Made by a program: the position numbers and the translations under genes. Shown here piece after piece: positions 33,212-42,063 of a stretch of DNA of 64,000 bases. Source of the DNA: Pseudomonas fluorescens (GTDB lineage Bacteria > Pseudomonadota > Gammaproteobacteria > Pseudomonadales > Pseudomonadaceae); assembly GCF_040448305.1 (NCBI RefSeq), contig NZ_CP148752.1:6390501-6454500 (forward strand), written 5' to 3'. Below the pieces are notes generated by a model, which was not told the DNA's origin, did no database searches, and saw only the letters and a program-made list of their open reading frames with translations. Positions within the stretch are counted from its first letter, which is position 1, and every line of letters begins with the position of its first letter.

Positions 33212-35053
33212 ATGCCTGATTACCGCTCGAAAACATCCACCCACGGCCGCAACATGGCCGGTGCCCGCGCACTGTGGCGCGCCACGGGGATGAAAGATGA
33301 CGACTTCAAGAAGCCGATCATCGCCATTGCCAACTCCTTCACCCAGTTCGTACCCGGCCACGTGCACCTCAAGGACCTGGGCCAACTGGTCGCCCGCGAG
33401 ATCGAACGCGCTGGCGGCGTGGCAAAGGAATTCAACACCATCGCTGTCGATGACGGCATCGCCATGGGCCACGACGGCATGCTCTATTCGCTGCCGAGCC
33501 GCGAGATCATCGCCGACTCCGTCGAGTACATGGTCAACGCCCACTGCGCCGATGCGATCGTCTGCATTTCCAACTGCGACAAGATCACCCCTGGCATGCT
33601 GATGGCGTCCCTTCGCCTGAACATCCCGGTGATCTTCGTCTCCGGCGGTCCGATGGAAGCCGGCAAGACCAAACTCGCCTCCCACGGCCTCGACCTGGTC
33701 GACGCCATGGTGATCGCCGCCGACTCCAGCGCTTCTGACGAGAAAGTCGCCGAGTACGAGCGTAGCGCCTGCCCGACCTGCGGTTCGTGCTCCGGCATGT
33801 TCACCGCCAACTCGATGAACTGCCTGGTCGAAGCGCTGGGTCTGGCATTGCCGGGCAACGGTTCGACCCTGGCCACCCACAGTGACCGCGAGCAGTTGTT
33901 CCTGCAGGCCGGCCGCACCATCGTCGAGCTGTGCAAGCGTTACTACGGCGAGAACGACGAGTCAGTATTGCCGCGCAACATCGCCAACTTCCAGGCGTTC
34001 GAAAACGCCATGACCCTGGACATCGCCATGGGCGGTTCCACCAATACCATCCTGCACTTGCTGGCTGCTGCCCAGGAAGCCGAGATCGATTTCGACCTGC
34101 GCGACATCGACCGTCTGTCCCGTCACGTGCCGCAACTGTGCAAGGTCGCGCCGAACATCCAGAAGTACCACATGGAAGACGTGCACCGCGCCGGCGGGAT
34201 CTTCAGCATCCTCGGTTCGCTGGCCCGTGGTGGTTTGCTGCACACCCAGCTGCCGACCGTGCACAGCCGCAGCATGGAAGAAGCCATCGCCAAGTGGGAC
34301 ATCACCCAGACCACCGACGAAGCGGTGCACCACTTCTTCAAGGCCGGTCCGGCAGGCATCCCGACGCAAACCGCGTTCAGCCAGTCGACCCGCTGGGAAA
34401 CCCTGGACGACGACCGTGAAAACGGCTGCATCCGCAGTGTCGAGCATGCGTACTCGCAAGAAGGCGGCCTGGCCGTGCTCTACGGCAACATCGCCCTGGA
34501 CGGCTGCGTGGTGAAAACCGCTGGCGTCGACGAGTCGATCCACGTGTTCGAAGGCAACGCGAAGATCTTCGAAAGCCAGGACAGCGCCGTTCGCGGGATC
34601 CTTGTTGACGAAGTGAAAGAAGGCGACATCGTCATCATTCGCTACGAAGGCCCGAAAGGCGGCCCGGGCATGCAGGAAATGCTCTACCCGACGTCGTACC
34701 TGAAATCCAAAGGCCTGGGCAAAGCCTGCGCCCTGCTCACCGACGGCCGTTTCTCCGGCGGTACTTCGGGCCTGTCCATCGGCCACGCTTCGCCTGAAGC
34801 CGCTGCCGGTGGCGCGATTGGTCTGGTGCAGGACGGCGACAAAGTGCTGATCGACATTCCGAACCGCTCGATCAACCTGTTGGTCAGCGATGAAGAACTG
34901 GCTGCACGCCGGGTCGAGCAGGACAAGAAAGGCTGGAAACCGGTGGAAGTGCGTCCACGTAAAGTGACCACCGCACTGAAAGCCTACGCCCTGCTGGCCA
35001 CCAGTGCCGACAAGGGTGCCGTGCGTAACAAAGCGATGCTTGACGGGCTGTAA
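33212..35053 (+). CDS. ilvD: IlvD dihydroxy-acid dehydratase
   Basis: The 613-residue iron-sulfur enzyme makes the 2-keto acids for valine, leucine and isoleucine. Cluster cysteines are in SNCDKITPGM and SACPTCGSCSGMF. The C-terminal GRFSGGTSGLSIGH motif is present and length is normal. The 274 bases upstream hold no other gene I can support. A strong terminator follows. Confidence 0.97.
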   Translation: MPDYRSKTSTHGRNMAGARALWRATGMKDDDFKKPIIAIANSFTQFVPGHVHLKDLGQLVAREIERAGGVAKEFNTIAVDDGIAMGHDGMLYSLPSREIIADSVEYMVNAHCADAIVCISNCDKITPGMLMASLRLNIPVIFVSGGPMEAGKTKLASHGLDLVDAMVIAADSSASDEKVAEYERSACPTCGSCSGMFTANSMNCLVEALGLALPGNGSTLATHSDREQLFLQAGRTIVELCKRYYGENDESVLPRNIANFQAFENAMTLDIAMGGSTNTILHLLAAAQEAEIDFDLRDIDRLSRHVPQLCKVAPNIQKYHMEDVHRAGGIFSILGSLARGGLLHTQLPTVHSRSMEEAIAKWDITQTTDEAVHHFFKAGPAGIPTQTAFSQSTRWETLDDDRENGCIRSVEHAYSQEGGLAVLYGNIALDGCVVKTAGVDESIHVFEGNAKIFESQDSAVRGILVDEVKEGDIVIIRYEGPKGGPGMQEMLYPTSYLKSKGLGKACALLTDGRFSGGTSGLSIGHASPEAAAGGAIGLVQDGDKVLIDIPNRSINLLVSDEELAARRVEQDKKGWKPVEVRPRKVTTALKAYALLATSADKGAVRNKAMLDGL

Positions 35054-35069
35054 GCGTTAACCGTCGACA

Positions 35070-35102
35070 TAAAAATGCCCCGCCAAGTGCGGGGCATTTT
35101 TA
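35070..35102 (+). terminator. Intrinsic terminator of ilvD
   Basis: AAAAATGCCCCGC (35071-35083) pairs with GCGGGGCATTTTT (35089-35101) around CAAGT. The stem runs straight into T-rich sequence on the plus strand and is symmetric enough to work from both sides. Confidence 0.92.
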
Positions 35103-35117
35103 TTTACACCGATCCAC

Positions 35118-35217
35118 TGTAGGAGCGAGCTTGCTCGCGATGAACGAAAGGGCGACGCGTTAAATCAGAATAGACGCGTCATCGTTAACGACCATCGCGA
35201 GCAAGCTCGCTCCTACA
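35118..35217. repeat. REP doublet, TAGG type
   Basis: TGTAGGAGCGAGCTTGCTCGCGA opens and the inverted copy ends at 35217. Read on the minus strand, the spacer begins GATGGTCGTTAACGATGACG, nearly that of the doublet at 32838. The two are therefore inverted copies of one unit. Confidence 0.93.
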
Positions 35218-35236
35218 GAGAACCTAAAACCCGGAT

Positions 35237-36292
35237 TTACTGGATGTCTTCCGGCTTCACGATCACCCAGTTCTTGTCAGCCGTCACCGTCAACCCTTCC
35301 TTGGCCTGGGCCGCGGCGTTCTTGGCCATCATGCCGTTGATCTGGGTCATGTACTTGTCCTTGCGATTGACCCACAGGTGAATGCCGCCCTTGGCCACGT
35401 CAACACTGTGGAACAGCATGTAACCGTCGCTGCTCGGGGTATCGCCGCCAACCAGCACCGGTTTTTTCCACTCGTCGATGTAGGTCAGGATCGCTGCCTG
35501 CTTGCCGGCCATCCAGGTTGCCGGGGTCCACAGGTACGGGGTCAGTTCGAGGCCGAGGTTGGCCTTCTCGTCATACTTGCCGGCGGTGACCTGCTTGCGC
35601 GCGGTGGTCAGTTCGCCAGTCTTCGGGTCCTTGAGCAGCAGCGACACGCCGATCACGTTCTGCGGTTTGACGTTGTAACCGTACTTCGGATCGGCCGCGA
35701 CCATGCGCACCAGTTCTTCGGAGGCGGCGGTCATCACGTAGACCTCGATGCCGTTCTCCATCAACTTGTTGTACAACTCTTGCTGCCCGGTGAAGATCTT
35801 CGGCGGGTTGACGTCAAGCTTCTTGACCACATCGCCTTCGTAATAGGTGGCCGGCACCGGCTTGCCGGACGCCATCATCTCGTCGACATAACCCTTGAGT
35901 TCCTTGAGCGTAAAGCCGGAGAACACCTGGGCGACCCATGGGTAGCAAACCATGTCGTCGAGTTCACAGAGACGGTAGTAGTAGCTGAACAGGCTTTCCT
36001 TGTGGTCGGCGGTGTCCTTGAACGGCATCAGCTTCAGGGAGGGATCGAGCTTGTCGCGGGTGATCAGGCCCTTGTTCTCCATGAACGGCAGCAACGACTC
36101 TTCGAGGTCGTAGCGGTAACTGGTGTTGTCCATGTCGAACACCGCGTAGTTACCCTTGTTGGCGTTGGCGGCGATCATCGCCTCCAGCGCCTTGGCCTGA
36201 TCGGCGGGCCAGTGTTTCAGATCCGTTGCAAGCACCTGGCCGGCGAGGCCCAGGCAAAGTGCTGCTGCCAGTAATTTCGGTGCGAACTTCAT
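35237..36292 (-). CDS. pchP: HAD phosphatase, phosphorylcholine-phosphatase-like
   Basis: The 351-residue protein has a signal peptide (cleavage likely after VLA near residue 22) and the HAD nucleophile motif FDMDNTSYRYDLEE (Asp53, Asp55), with a late GGDTPSSDGYM motif. These match PchP of P. aeruginosa, a periplasmic enzyme that releases phosphate from phosphorylcholine. The match is from memory of its motifs. In P. aeruginosa the gene is choline-controlled; an inverted repeat TGACAG/CTGTCA at 36341-36359 in the upstream gap may be a regulatory site, but I cannot tie it to a known protein. Confidence 0.78.
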   Translation of the reverse strand: MKFAPKLLAAALCLGLAGQVLATDLKHWPADQAKALEAMIAANANKGNYAVFDMDNTSYRYDLEESLLPFMENKGLITRDKLDPSLKLMPFKDTADHKESLFSYYYRLCELDDMVCYPWVAQVFSGFTLKELKGYVDEMMASGKPVPATYYEGDVVKKLDVNPPKIFTGQQELYNKLMENGIEVYVMTAASEELVRMVAADPKYGYNVKPQNVIGVSLLLKDPKTGELTTARKQVTAGKYDEKANLGLELTPYLWTPATWMAGKQAAILTYIDEWKKPVLVGGDTPSSDGYMLFHSVDVAKGGIHLWVNRKDKYMTQINGMMAKNAAAQAKEGLTVTADKNWVIVKPEDIQ

Positions 36293-36534
36293 TGGCGTTT
36301 CTCCCTGAATGTGAAAGAGATCGACGCTAACAAATAAGTGTGACAGTCCTCGCCTGTCAGCGACCGCCTGTGTCCCTTTCGCGCCAGTTGCATTTCTGAC
36401 AGCGACATCCGCTTATTCCAAAAACGACGGATACCATGCGTTTTCGATATTAATTCATTAGTTTTCAAGCTGTTAGGCTTGCCGGTTCGCAGCTGCCCCG
36501 GAAGGCAGTTGGCAAAAGTCTAATGGGAGTTCCA

Positions 36535-37926
36535 ATGAATCTGCCGCTGATTCTCAATCTTCTGGTGTTCCTCGCACTGCTCCTGGGCCTGGCGAAAACC
36601 CGCCACACCACTTGGAGCCTGGCGAAAAAAGTCCTGCTCGCACTGGTGCTGGGCGTGGCGTTCGGCGTGGCCTTGCACACCGTTTACGGTGCCGGCAACC
36701 CGGTACTCAAAGCCTCGATCGGCTGGTTCGATCTGGTGGGCAACGGTTACGTGCAATTGCTGCAAATGATCGTGATCCCGCTGGTGTTCGCCTCGATCCT
36801 CAGCGCCGTGGCCCGCCTGCACAACGCCTCATCGCTGGGCAAGATCAGCTTCCTGACCATCGGCACGCTGCTGTTCACCACGGCCATCGCGGCCCTGATC
36901 GGCATCGGCCTGACCAACCTGTTCGGCCTGACCGCCGAAGGCCTGGTGGCCGGCACCCAGGAAATGGCCCGTCTGCAAACCATCCAGACCGATTACGCCG
37001 GCAAGGTCGCCGACCTGAATGTGCCGCAGCTGTTGCTGTCGTTCTTTCCGCAAAACCCGTTCGCCGATCTGGCGCGGGCCAAGCCGACGTCGATCATCAG
37101 CGTGGTGATTTTCGCGGCGTTCCTGGGAGTCGCGGCCCTGCAATTGCTCAAGGATGATGCTGACAAAGGTCAGAAAGTGATCAACGCCATCGACACCCTG
37201 CAAGCCTGGGTGATGCGCCTGGTGCGCCTGGTGATGAAGCTGACCCCGTACGGCGTGCTGGCGCTGATGACCAAAGTGGTCGCCGGGTCGAACCTGCAAG
37301 ACATCATCAAGCTCGGCAGTTTCGTGGTGGTGTCCTACATCGGCCTGGGCCTGATGTTCGTGGTTCACGGTGTGCTGGTATCGGCGGCCGGGATCAATCC
37401 ACTGCGCTTCTTCCGCAAGATCTGGCCGGTGTTGACGTTTGCTTTCACCAGCCGCTCCAGCGCAGCGACGATTCCGTTGAGCATCGAGGCGCAGACCAGT
37501 CGCCTGGGCATCCCGCAGTCGATCGCCAGTTTCGCTGCGTCGTTTGGCGCAACCATTGGCCAGAACGGTTGTGCCGGTCTGTACCCGGCGATGCTGGCGG
37601 TGATGGTGGCGCCGACTGTGGGCATCAATCCGCTGGACCCATTGTGGATCGCGACGCTGGTGGCGATTGTCACGCTGAGTTCGGCCGGTGTGGCCGGAGT
37701 GGGTGGCGGTGCGACGTTTGCCGCGTTGATCGTGCTGCCGGCGATGGGCTTGCCGGTGTCACTGGTGGCGTTGCTGATTTCGGTCGAGCCGCTGATTGAT
37801 ATGGGGCGCACGGCGTTGAATGTCAGTGGGTCGATGACGGCGGGTGCGATTACCAGTCAGGTGATGCAGCAGACTGATAAAGAACTGCTGGATGCGGATG
37901 AGCATTCGGCGTTGGCACAGGCTTAA
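36535..37926 (+). CDS. tcyP: Dicarboxylate/amino-acid:cation symporter, TcyP (cystine) type
   Basis: The 463-residue membrane protein belongs to the glutamate/dicarboxylate symporter superfamily. The re-entrant loop region FTSRSSAATIPLSIEA and the late VGGGATFAALIVLPAMG and DMGRTALNVSGS stretches are visible. The N-terminus (MNLPLILNLLVFLALLLGLA) fits the YdjN/TcyP cystine subgroup. The start at 36535 has GGGAG 5 bases upstream; an in-frame ATG four codons earlier overlaps that site. Cystine as substrate is family-level inference. Confidence 0.75.
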   Translation: MNLPLILNLLVFLALLLGLAKTRHTTWSLAKKVLLALVLGVAFGVALHTVYGAGNPVLKASIGWFDLVGNGYVQLLQMIVIPLVFASILSAVARLHNASSLGKISFLTIGTLLFTTAIAALIGIGLTNLFGLTAEGLVAGTQEMARLQTIQTDYAGKVADLNVPQLLLSFFPQNPFADLARAKPTSIISVVIFAAFLGVAALQLLKDDADKGQKVINAIDTLQAWVMRLVRLVMKLTPYGVLALMTKVVAGSNLQDIIKLGSFVVVSYIGLGLMFVVHGVLVSAAGINPLRFFRKIWPVLTFAFTSRSSAATIPLSIEAQTSRLGIPQSIASFAASFGATIGQNGCAGLYPAMLAVMVAPTVGINPLDPLWIATLVAIVTLSSAGVAGVGGGATFAALIVLPAMGLPVSLVALLISVEPLIDMGRTALNVSGSMTAGAITSQVMQQTDKELLDADEHSALAQA

Positions 37927-37950
37927 ATTCTTTAGCGTCTGATCTGGCCT

Positions 37951-38045
37951 CATCGCCAGCAGGCTGGCTCCCACAGGGATTTTGGGTGTTCACACAATCT
38001 GTGTTTCACCTCAAACCCACTGTGGGAGCGAGCCTGCTCGCGAAG
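37951..38045. repeat. REP doublet, TGGG type, heads inward
   Basis: CATCGCCAGCAGGCTGGCTCCCACA faces TGTGGGAGCGAGCCTGCTCGCGA. The centre holds a weak extra inverted repeat ACACA-ATC-TGTGT. It lies between convergent tcyP and folA. Confidence 0.88.
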
Positions 38046-38048
38046 CTT

Positions 38049-38561
38049 TTAAGCTTTTTCCCAGACTTCAAAGTTGTACGCCGGCTTGTCCCCTTCAGCC
38101 GGGTTTGGCACATTCGACACCAGCTTCCACCGGCCCAAATCAAACTCCGGAAACCACGCATCCCCTTCCGGGCTCAGCGCCACGCGGGTCAGGTACAACC
38201 GATCGGCTTGGGCCAGCCCTTGCGCATACAACTGCGCACCACCAATCAGCATCAGCTCATCGACGCCCTGTTCCTTCGCCCATGCTTCAGCGCGAACGAC
38301 GGCGGCTTCCAGCGACGGATAAACCTCCGCGCCTTCCAGCACCAGATCCGCCTGACGGCTGACCACGATGTTCAAGCGGCCCGGCAGCGGGCGACCGAGG
38401 GAATCCCAGGTCTTGCGACCCATGATGATCGGCTTGCCGAGGGTGGTGGCCTTGAAATATTTGAAGTCCCCCGGCAAGTGCCAGGGCATGCTGTTGTCGA
38501 CGCCGATCACACGGTTTTCACCGAGGGCTGCGATCAGGCTGAGGGGGAGTGATTTAGTCAT
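38049..38561 (-). CDS. folA: FolA dihydrofolate reductase
   Basis: The 170-residue enzyme reduces dihydrofolate with NADPH. Motifs are GVDNSMPWHLPGDF (Asp32 as proton donor), GRKTWDSLGRPLPGR and VSRQ, plus a late LYLTRV segment. It regenerates folate for thymidylate synthase, whose gene is about 13 kb downstream. It diverges from the DUF2868 gene across 84 bases. Confidence 0.96.
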   Translation of the reverse strand: MTKSLPLSLIAALGENRVIGVDNSMPWHLPGDFKYFKATTLGKPIIMGRKTWDSLGRPLPGRLNIVVSRQADLVLEGAEVYPSLEAAVVRAEAWAKEQGVDELMLIGGAQLYAQGLAQADRLYLTRVALSPEGDAWFPEFDLGRWKLVSNVPNPAEGDKPAYNFEVWEKA

Positions 38562-38645
38562 GCCGCGAGGATACCAGAGCCTCGCTTTCGCCGATAAGCG
38601 TCACAGCGGTTATGCTCACAGCTCATTTAAGCGACGGGATGCCGC

Positions 38646-40016
38646 GTGACTGAACTGAATAACCTCTGGCTGACAGAAACCATCCGCCTGCGCGAAGAGT
38701 ACGCCGGCCCTCTGGAAGACCTTGAAGCCAACCGACTGGCCCGCAGCGCCGGGGGCGATTTGCCGTCGCGCATTCAACGCCGGGCCCTGTGGCTAGCCGA
38801 GCGTGATGGCCTGGCCGATGCTCTCAAACACTGGCTGCAAGGCGCGCGACTGGCGCTGATCGTCATGGCGGTGCTGGCGGTGATCAGCGGCGCCGGCCTG
38901 GCCTTTGCTGCAATGGGTGACGGCCTGCACCCAGTAAATGTGTTCTGGGCCTTGGGCAGTCTGCTCGGACTCAATTTGATCCTGCTGCTGAGTTGGACCC
39001 TGGGCCTGCTGTTTGCCGGCGAACACGGTGCCAGCCTCGGCCGCTTGTGGCTGTGGCTAAGTGAAAAACTCGCCCGGGACGCCAAAGCCGCGCAACTGGC
39101 TCCGGCCCTGCTGCTGTTGCTGCAACGGCAGAAACTCAATCGCTGGGCAATCGGCGTGCTGGTCAACAGCCTGTGGTTGCTGGCGATGCTCAGCGCCTTG
39201 GTCATTCTGCTGACGCTGATGGCGACCCGACGCTATGGCTTCGTCTGGGAAACCACCATCCTCAGTGCCGACACCTTTATCGCCGTAACCCAGGCCCTCG
39301 GCGCGCTGCCGGCCCTGCTCGGCTTCAGCGTGCCGACCGAGGAGATGATCCGCGCCAGTGGCGACGCCGCACTGAACATCGAAAGTGCCCGCCAGGCCTG
39401 GGCCGCCTGGCTGGTGGGCGTATTGCTGGTCTACGGCGTTTTGCCGCGCCTGCTGCTCGCGCTGTTTTGCCTGTGGCGCTGGAAGTCGGGTCAACCGGCG
39501 CTGCGTCTGGATTTGAACCTGCCCGGCTACGCACAGCTTCGCGAACGCTTGATGCCCACCAGCGAACGTCTCGGCATCAGCGATGCGGCGCCTGAGCAAC
39601 TGCATCGCGTGGAAAGCGGTGTCAGCGAACAACAAAGTGATGGTGCTCTATTGGTCGCCATCGAACTGGATGACGACCGCCCGTGGCCACCGCAATTGCC
39701 GAAAAACGTCAGCAACGCCGGCATCCTCGACAGCCGCGAATCGCGGCACAAACTACTCGAACAACTGAGCCGCTTTCCCCCCGCGCGCCTGGCCATTGCG
39801 TGCGATCCACGGCGCTCGCCGGATCGCGGCAGCCTGGCCTTGATTGCCGAACTGGCCCGCAGCGCCAGCGCCACCCGCGTGTGGTTGTTGCAGGCGCCCC
39901 CCGGTGAAGCGCTGGACGCCGAACGCCTGGGCGACTGGCACGTGGCGCTGCAACAGCTTGAGCTGCCGTTTGCCGATTGCGCACCGATGAACTGGCTGGA
40001 GACGGGTCATGACTAA
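38646..40016 (+). CDS. DUF2868 membrane protein
   Basis: The 456-residue protein has about five membrane segments between residues 65 and 285, and a long soluble C-terminus (about residues 300-456) with alternating strands and helices. It matches DUF2868, a family always seen by me next to the DUF3482 GTPase. The start is GTG at 38646. Its stop is inside the next gene (8-base overlap), indicating coupled translation. The function is unknown; a membrane partner for the GTPase is inferred. Confidence 0.82.
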   Translation: MTELNNLWLTETIRLREEYAGPLEDLEANRLARSAGGDLPSRIQRRALWLAERDGLADALKHWLQGARLALIVMAVLAVISGAGLAFAAMGDGLHPVNVFWALGSLLGLNLILLLSWTLGLLFAGEHGASLGRLWLWLSEKLARDAKAAQLAPALLLLLQRQKLNRWAIGVLVNSLWLLAMLSALVILLTLMATRRYGFVWETTILSADTFIAVTQALGALPALLGFSVPTEEMIRASGDAALNIESARQAWAAWLVGVLLVYGVLPRLLLALFCLWRWKSGQPALRLDLNLPGYAQLRERLMPTSERLGISDAAPEQLHRVESGVSEQQSDGALLVAIELDDDRPWPPQLPKNVSNAGILDSRESRHKLLEQLSRFPPARLAIACDPRRSPDRGSLALIAELARSASATRVWLLQAPPGEALDAERLGDWHVALQQLELPFADCAPMNWLETGHD

Positions 40017-41373
40017 CCCTCTGAAACTCGCCGTCGTCGGCCACACCAACGTCGGCAAAACCTCGCTGTTGCGTACCCTGACCCGTGACGTGGGTTTCGG
40101 TGAGGTGTCCCACCGTCCGAGCACCACACGGCATGTCGAAGGCGCGCGGTTGTCGGTGGACGGCGAGCCACTGCTCGATCTCTACGACACCCCGGGCCTG
40201 GAAGACGCCATCGCCCTGCTCGACTACCTCGAACGCCTGGAGCGGCCTGGCGAACGCCTCGACGGCCCGGCGCGGCTGGCGCGTTTCCTGGATGGCAGCG
40301 AAGCCCGACAGCGTTTCGAACAGGAGGCCAAGGTCCTGCGCCAGCTATTGGCCTCGGATGCCGGGCTCTATGTGATCGACGCCCGGGAGCCGGTGCTGGC
40401 CAAGTATCGCGACGAGCTGGAAGTGCTGGCCAGTTGCGGCAAACCCTTGCTGCCGGTGCTGAATTTCGTCAGCAGCGCCAACCACCGCGAACCGGCATGG
40501 CGGGAAGCGCTGGCGCGGCTGGGCCTGCATGCCTTGGTGCGTTTCGACAGTGTCGCGCCGCCGGAGGATGGCGAGCGTCGACTCTATGAAAGTCTCGCCC
40601 TGCTGCTGGAATCTGCCCGGCCGCAACTCGAACGCCTGATCGCCGATCAGCAAGCCCAGCGTCTGGCTCGCCAACAAAGCGCGGAGCGATTGATTGCCGA
40701 ATTGCTGATCGATTGCGCGGCTTGTCGGCGCAGCGTGGTCAGTGAAGCCGAGCAGGAACAACAGGCGATCAGCGCACTGCGCAAAGCCGTACGCCAGCGT
40801 GAGCAGCGTTGCGTCGAGGCCCTGCTCAAGCTCTACGCCTTCCGCCCACAGGATGCCGCTGCGAGTGATTTGCCGCTGCTCGACGGTCGTTGGGGCGATG
40901 ACCTGTTCAACCCGGAAACCCTCAAGCAACTGGGCGTGCGCGTCGGTGGAGGTATCGCTGCCGGCGCAGCTGCCGGGGCCGGGGTCGATCTGTTGGTGGG
41001 TGGCATCACCCTGGGCGCGGCGGCATTGGCCGGAGCAATTGCCGGCGGCGCCCTGCAAACCGCCCGCAGTTATGGCAGCCGCCTGCTCGGCAAAATCAAG
41101 GGCCAGCGCGAACTGACGGTGGATGACAACGTGCTGCGGCTGTTGGCGTTGCGCCAGCGGCAATTGCTGCAAGCGCTTAATGCCCGTGGGCACGCAGCGA
41201 TGGACAGCATTCAGGTGGCCACGCCACAGGATAAGAGCTGGCGCGAAGGCAAACTGCCCGAGGCGCTGAACAAGGCGCGGGCGCATCCGCAGTGGTCGTC
41301 GCTCAATCCTCATCCCAAATTGAATCAGGGGGAGCGGCAGGAGCAGATCGAGGTATTGGCGCAGCACCTCTAG
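40009..41373 (+). CDS. DUF3482 Era-like GTPase
   Basis: The 454-residue protein has a G1 loop GHTNVGKTS (residues 11-19) and the G3 motif DTPG. Around residues 305-345 is a glycine- and alanine-rich stretch with GGGIAAGAAAGAGVDLLVGG, which looks able to insert into or touch a membrane. The C-terminus is helical. It pairs with the overlapping DUF2868 gene. Neither protein has an assigned process that I know of. Confidence 0.83.
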   Translation: MTNPLKLAVVGHTNVGKTSLLRTLTRDVGFGEVSHRPSTTRHVEGARLSVDGEPLLDLYDTPGLEDAIALLDYLERLERPGERLDGPARLARFLDGSEARQRFEQEAKVLRQLLASDAGLYVIDAREPVLAKYRDELEVLASCGKPLLPVLNFVSSANHREPAWREALARLGLHALVRFDSVAPPEDGERRLYESLALLLESARPQLERLIADQQAQRLARQQSAERLIAELLIDCAACRRSVVSEAEQEQQAISALRKAVRQREQRCVEALLKLYAFRPQDAAASDLPLLDGRWGDDLFNPETLKQLGVRVGGGIAAGAAAGAGVDLLVGGITLGAAALAGAIAGGALQTARSYGSRLLGKIKGQRELTVDDNVLRLLALRQRQLLQALNARGHAAMDSIQVATPQDKSWREGKLPEALNKARAHPQWSSLNPHPKLNQGERQEQIEVLAQHL

Positions 41374-41390
41374 TGGCCTGACCGGCCTCT

Positions 41391-41481
41391 TCGCGAGCAG
41401 GCTCGCTCCCACAGTTGTTTCGCAGTGGACACAGAATCTGTGGTCGACACAGCTCCTTTGTGGGAGCGAGCCTGCTCGCGA
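41391..41481. repeat. REP doublet, TGGG type, heads inward
   Basis: TCGCGAGCAGGCTCGCTCCCACA faces TGTGGGAGCGAGCCTGCTCGCGA. Between them is a further inverted repeat CACAGA-A-TCTGTG (41430-41442). Confidence 0.92.
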
Positions 41482-41505
41482 TGGCCGCGCCTCGGTTCAA
41501 AGGCT

Positions 41506-42063
41506 TTATGCAGCCAACAGGCGCACCGCCTTGTCCTTCAACACCGCCAGATCAATCACCGGCACGTGCATCTCTTTCGCCATTTCATCCCACTGGCGCA
41601 TGCGCAAACTCACGGCACACAGCGGGTCCTGCTCGAACGCCTGCGCCTCTTCAGCCGTCATCACCCCGCCCTGATATTCCAGGGTCCGGCGACTGGCTTC
41701 GCTCAGGCGCTCGTAGTATCCCGCCTCCTTGAGCGTCAGATAACGCTTGGCCTGCACGTGGTATTCGACCAACCGCGCCATGCGCTCGCTGAATCCGGCG
41801 CGGCGCAAATAATCCGCGCCCAGGCGCTCATGGCTGACCACGCCGAAGCCACCCATGTTCTCGGCACTGTCGGCGCAGATATGCCCGATGTCATGGAAGA
41901 ACGCCGCCAGCACCACTTCATCATCGAAGCCCTCAGCCATGGCCAGCTCTGCGGCCTGGGACATGTGCTCGATCTGCGACACCGGCTCGCCGATGTAGTC
42001 GCTGTCGCCAAAGCGCTCGTAGAGAGCGAACACTTCGGCGATCACTTGCTCTTTACGCTCCAT
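41506..42063 (-). CDS. PhnZ-like HD-domain oxygenase, phosphonate degradation
   Basis: The 185-residue HD protein carries residues that match PhnZ with a one-residue shift: Tyr23 and Glu26 in YIGEP, His33, His57-Asp58, His61, then His78, His102 and Asp159 as later ligand candidates. PhnZ uses a mixed-valent di-iron centre to cleave the C-P bond of hydroxylated 2-aminoethylphosphonate to glycine and phosphate. PhnY, which makes that substrate, is not in the window. It overlaps the upstream FAD gene by one base. Confidence 0.85.
   Translation of the reverse strand: MERKEQVIAEVFALYERFGDSDYIGEPVSQIEHMSQAAELAMAEGFDDEVVLAAFFHDIGHICADSAENMGGFGVVSHERLGADYLRRAGFSERMARLVEYHVQAKRYLTLKEAGYYERLSEASRRTLEYQGGVMTAEEAQAFEQDPLCAVSLRMRQWDEMAKEMHVPVIDLAVLKDKAVRLLAA

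Noticed and set aside
36293..36534. Possible gene in the pchP-tcyP gap
   Set aside because: Only short frames; the 242 bases look like a divergent promoter region with a TGACAG/CTGTCA inverted repeat.
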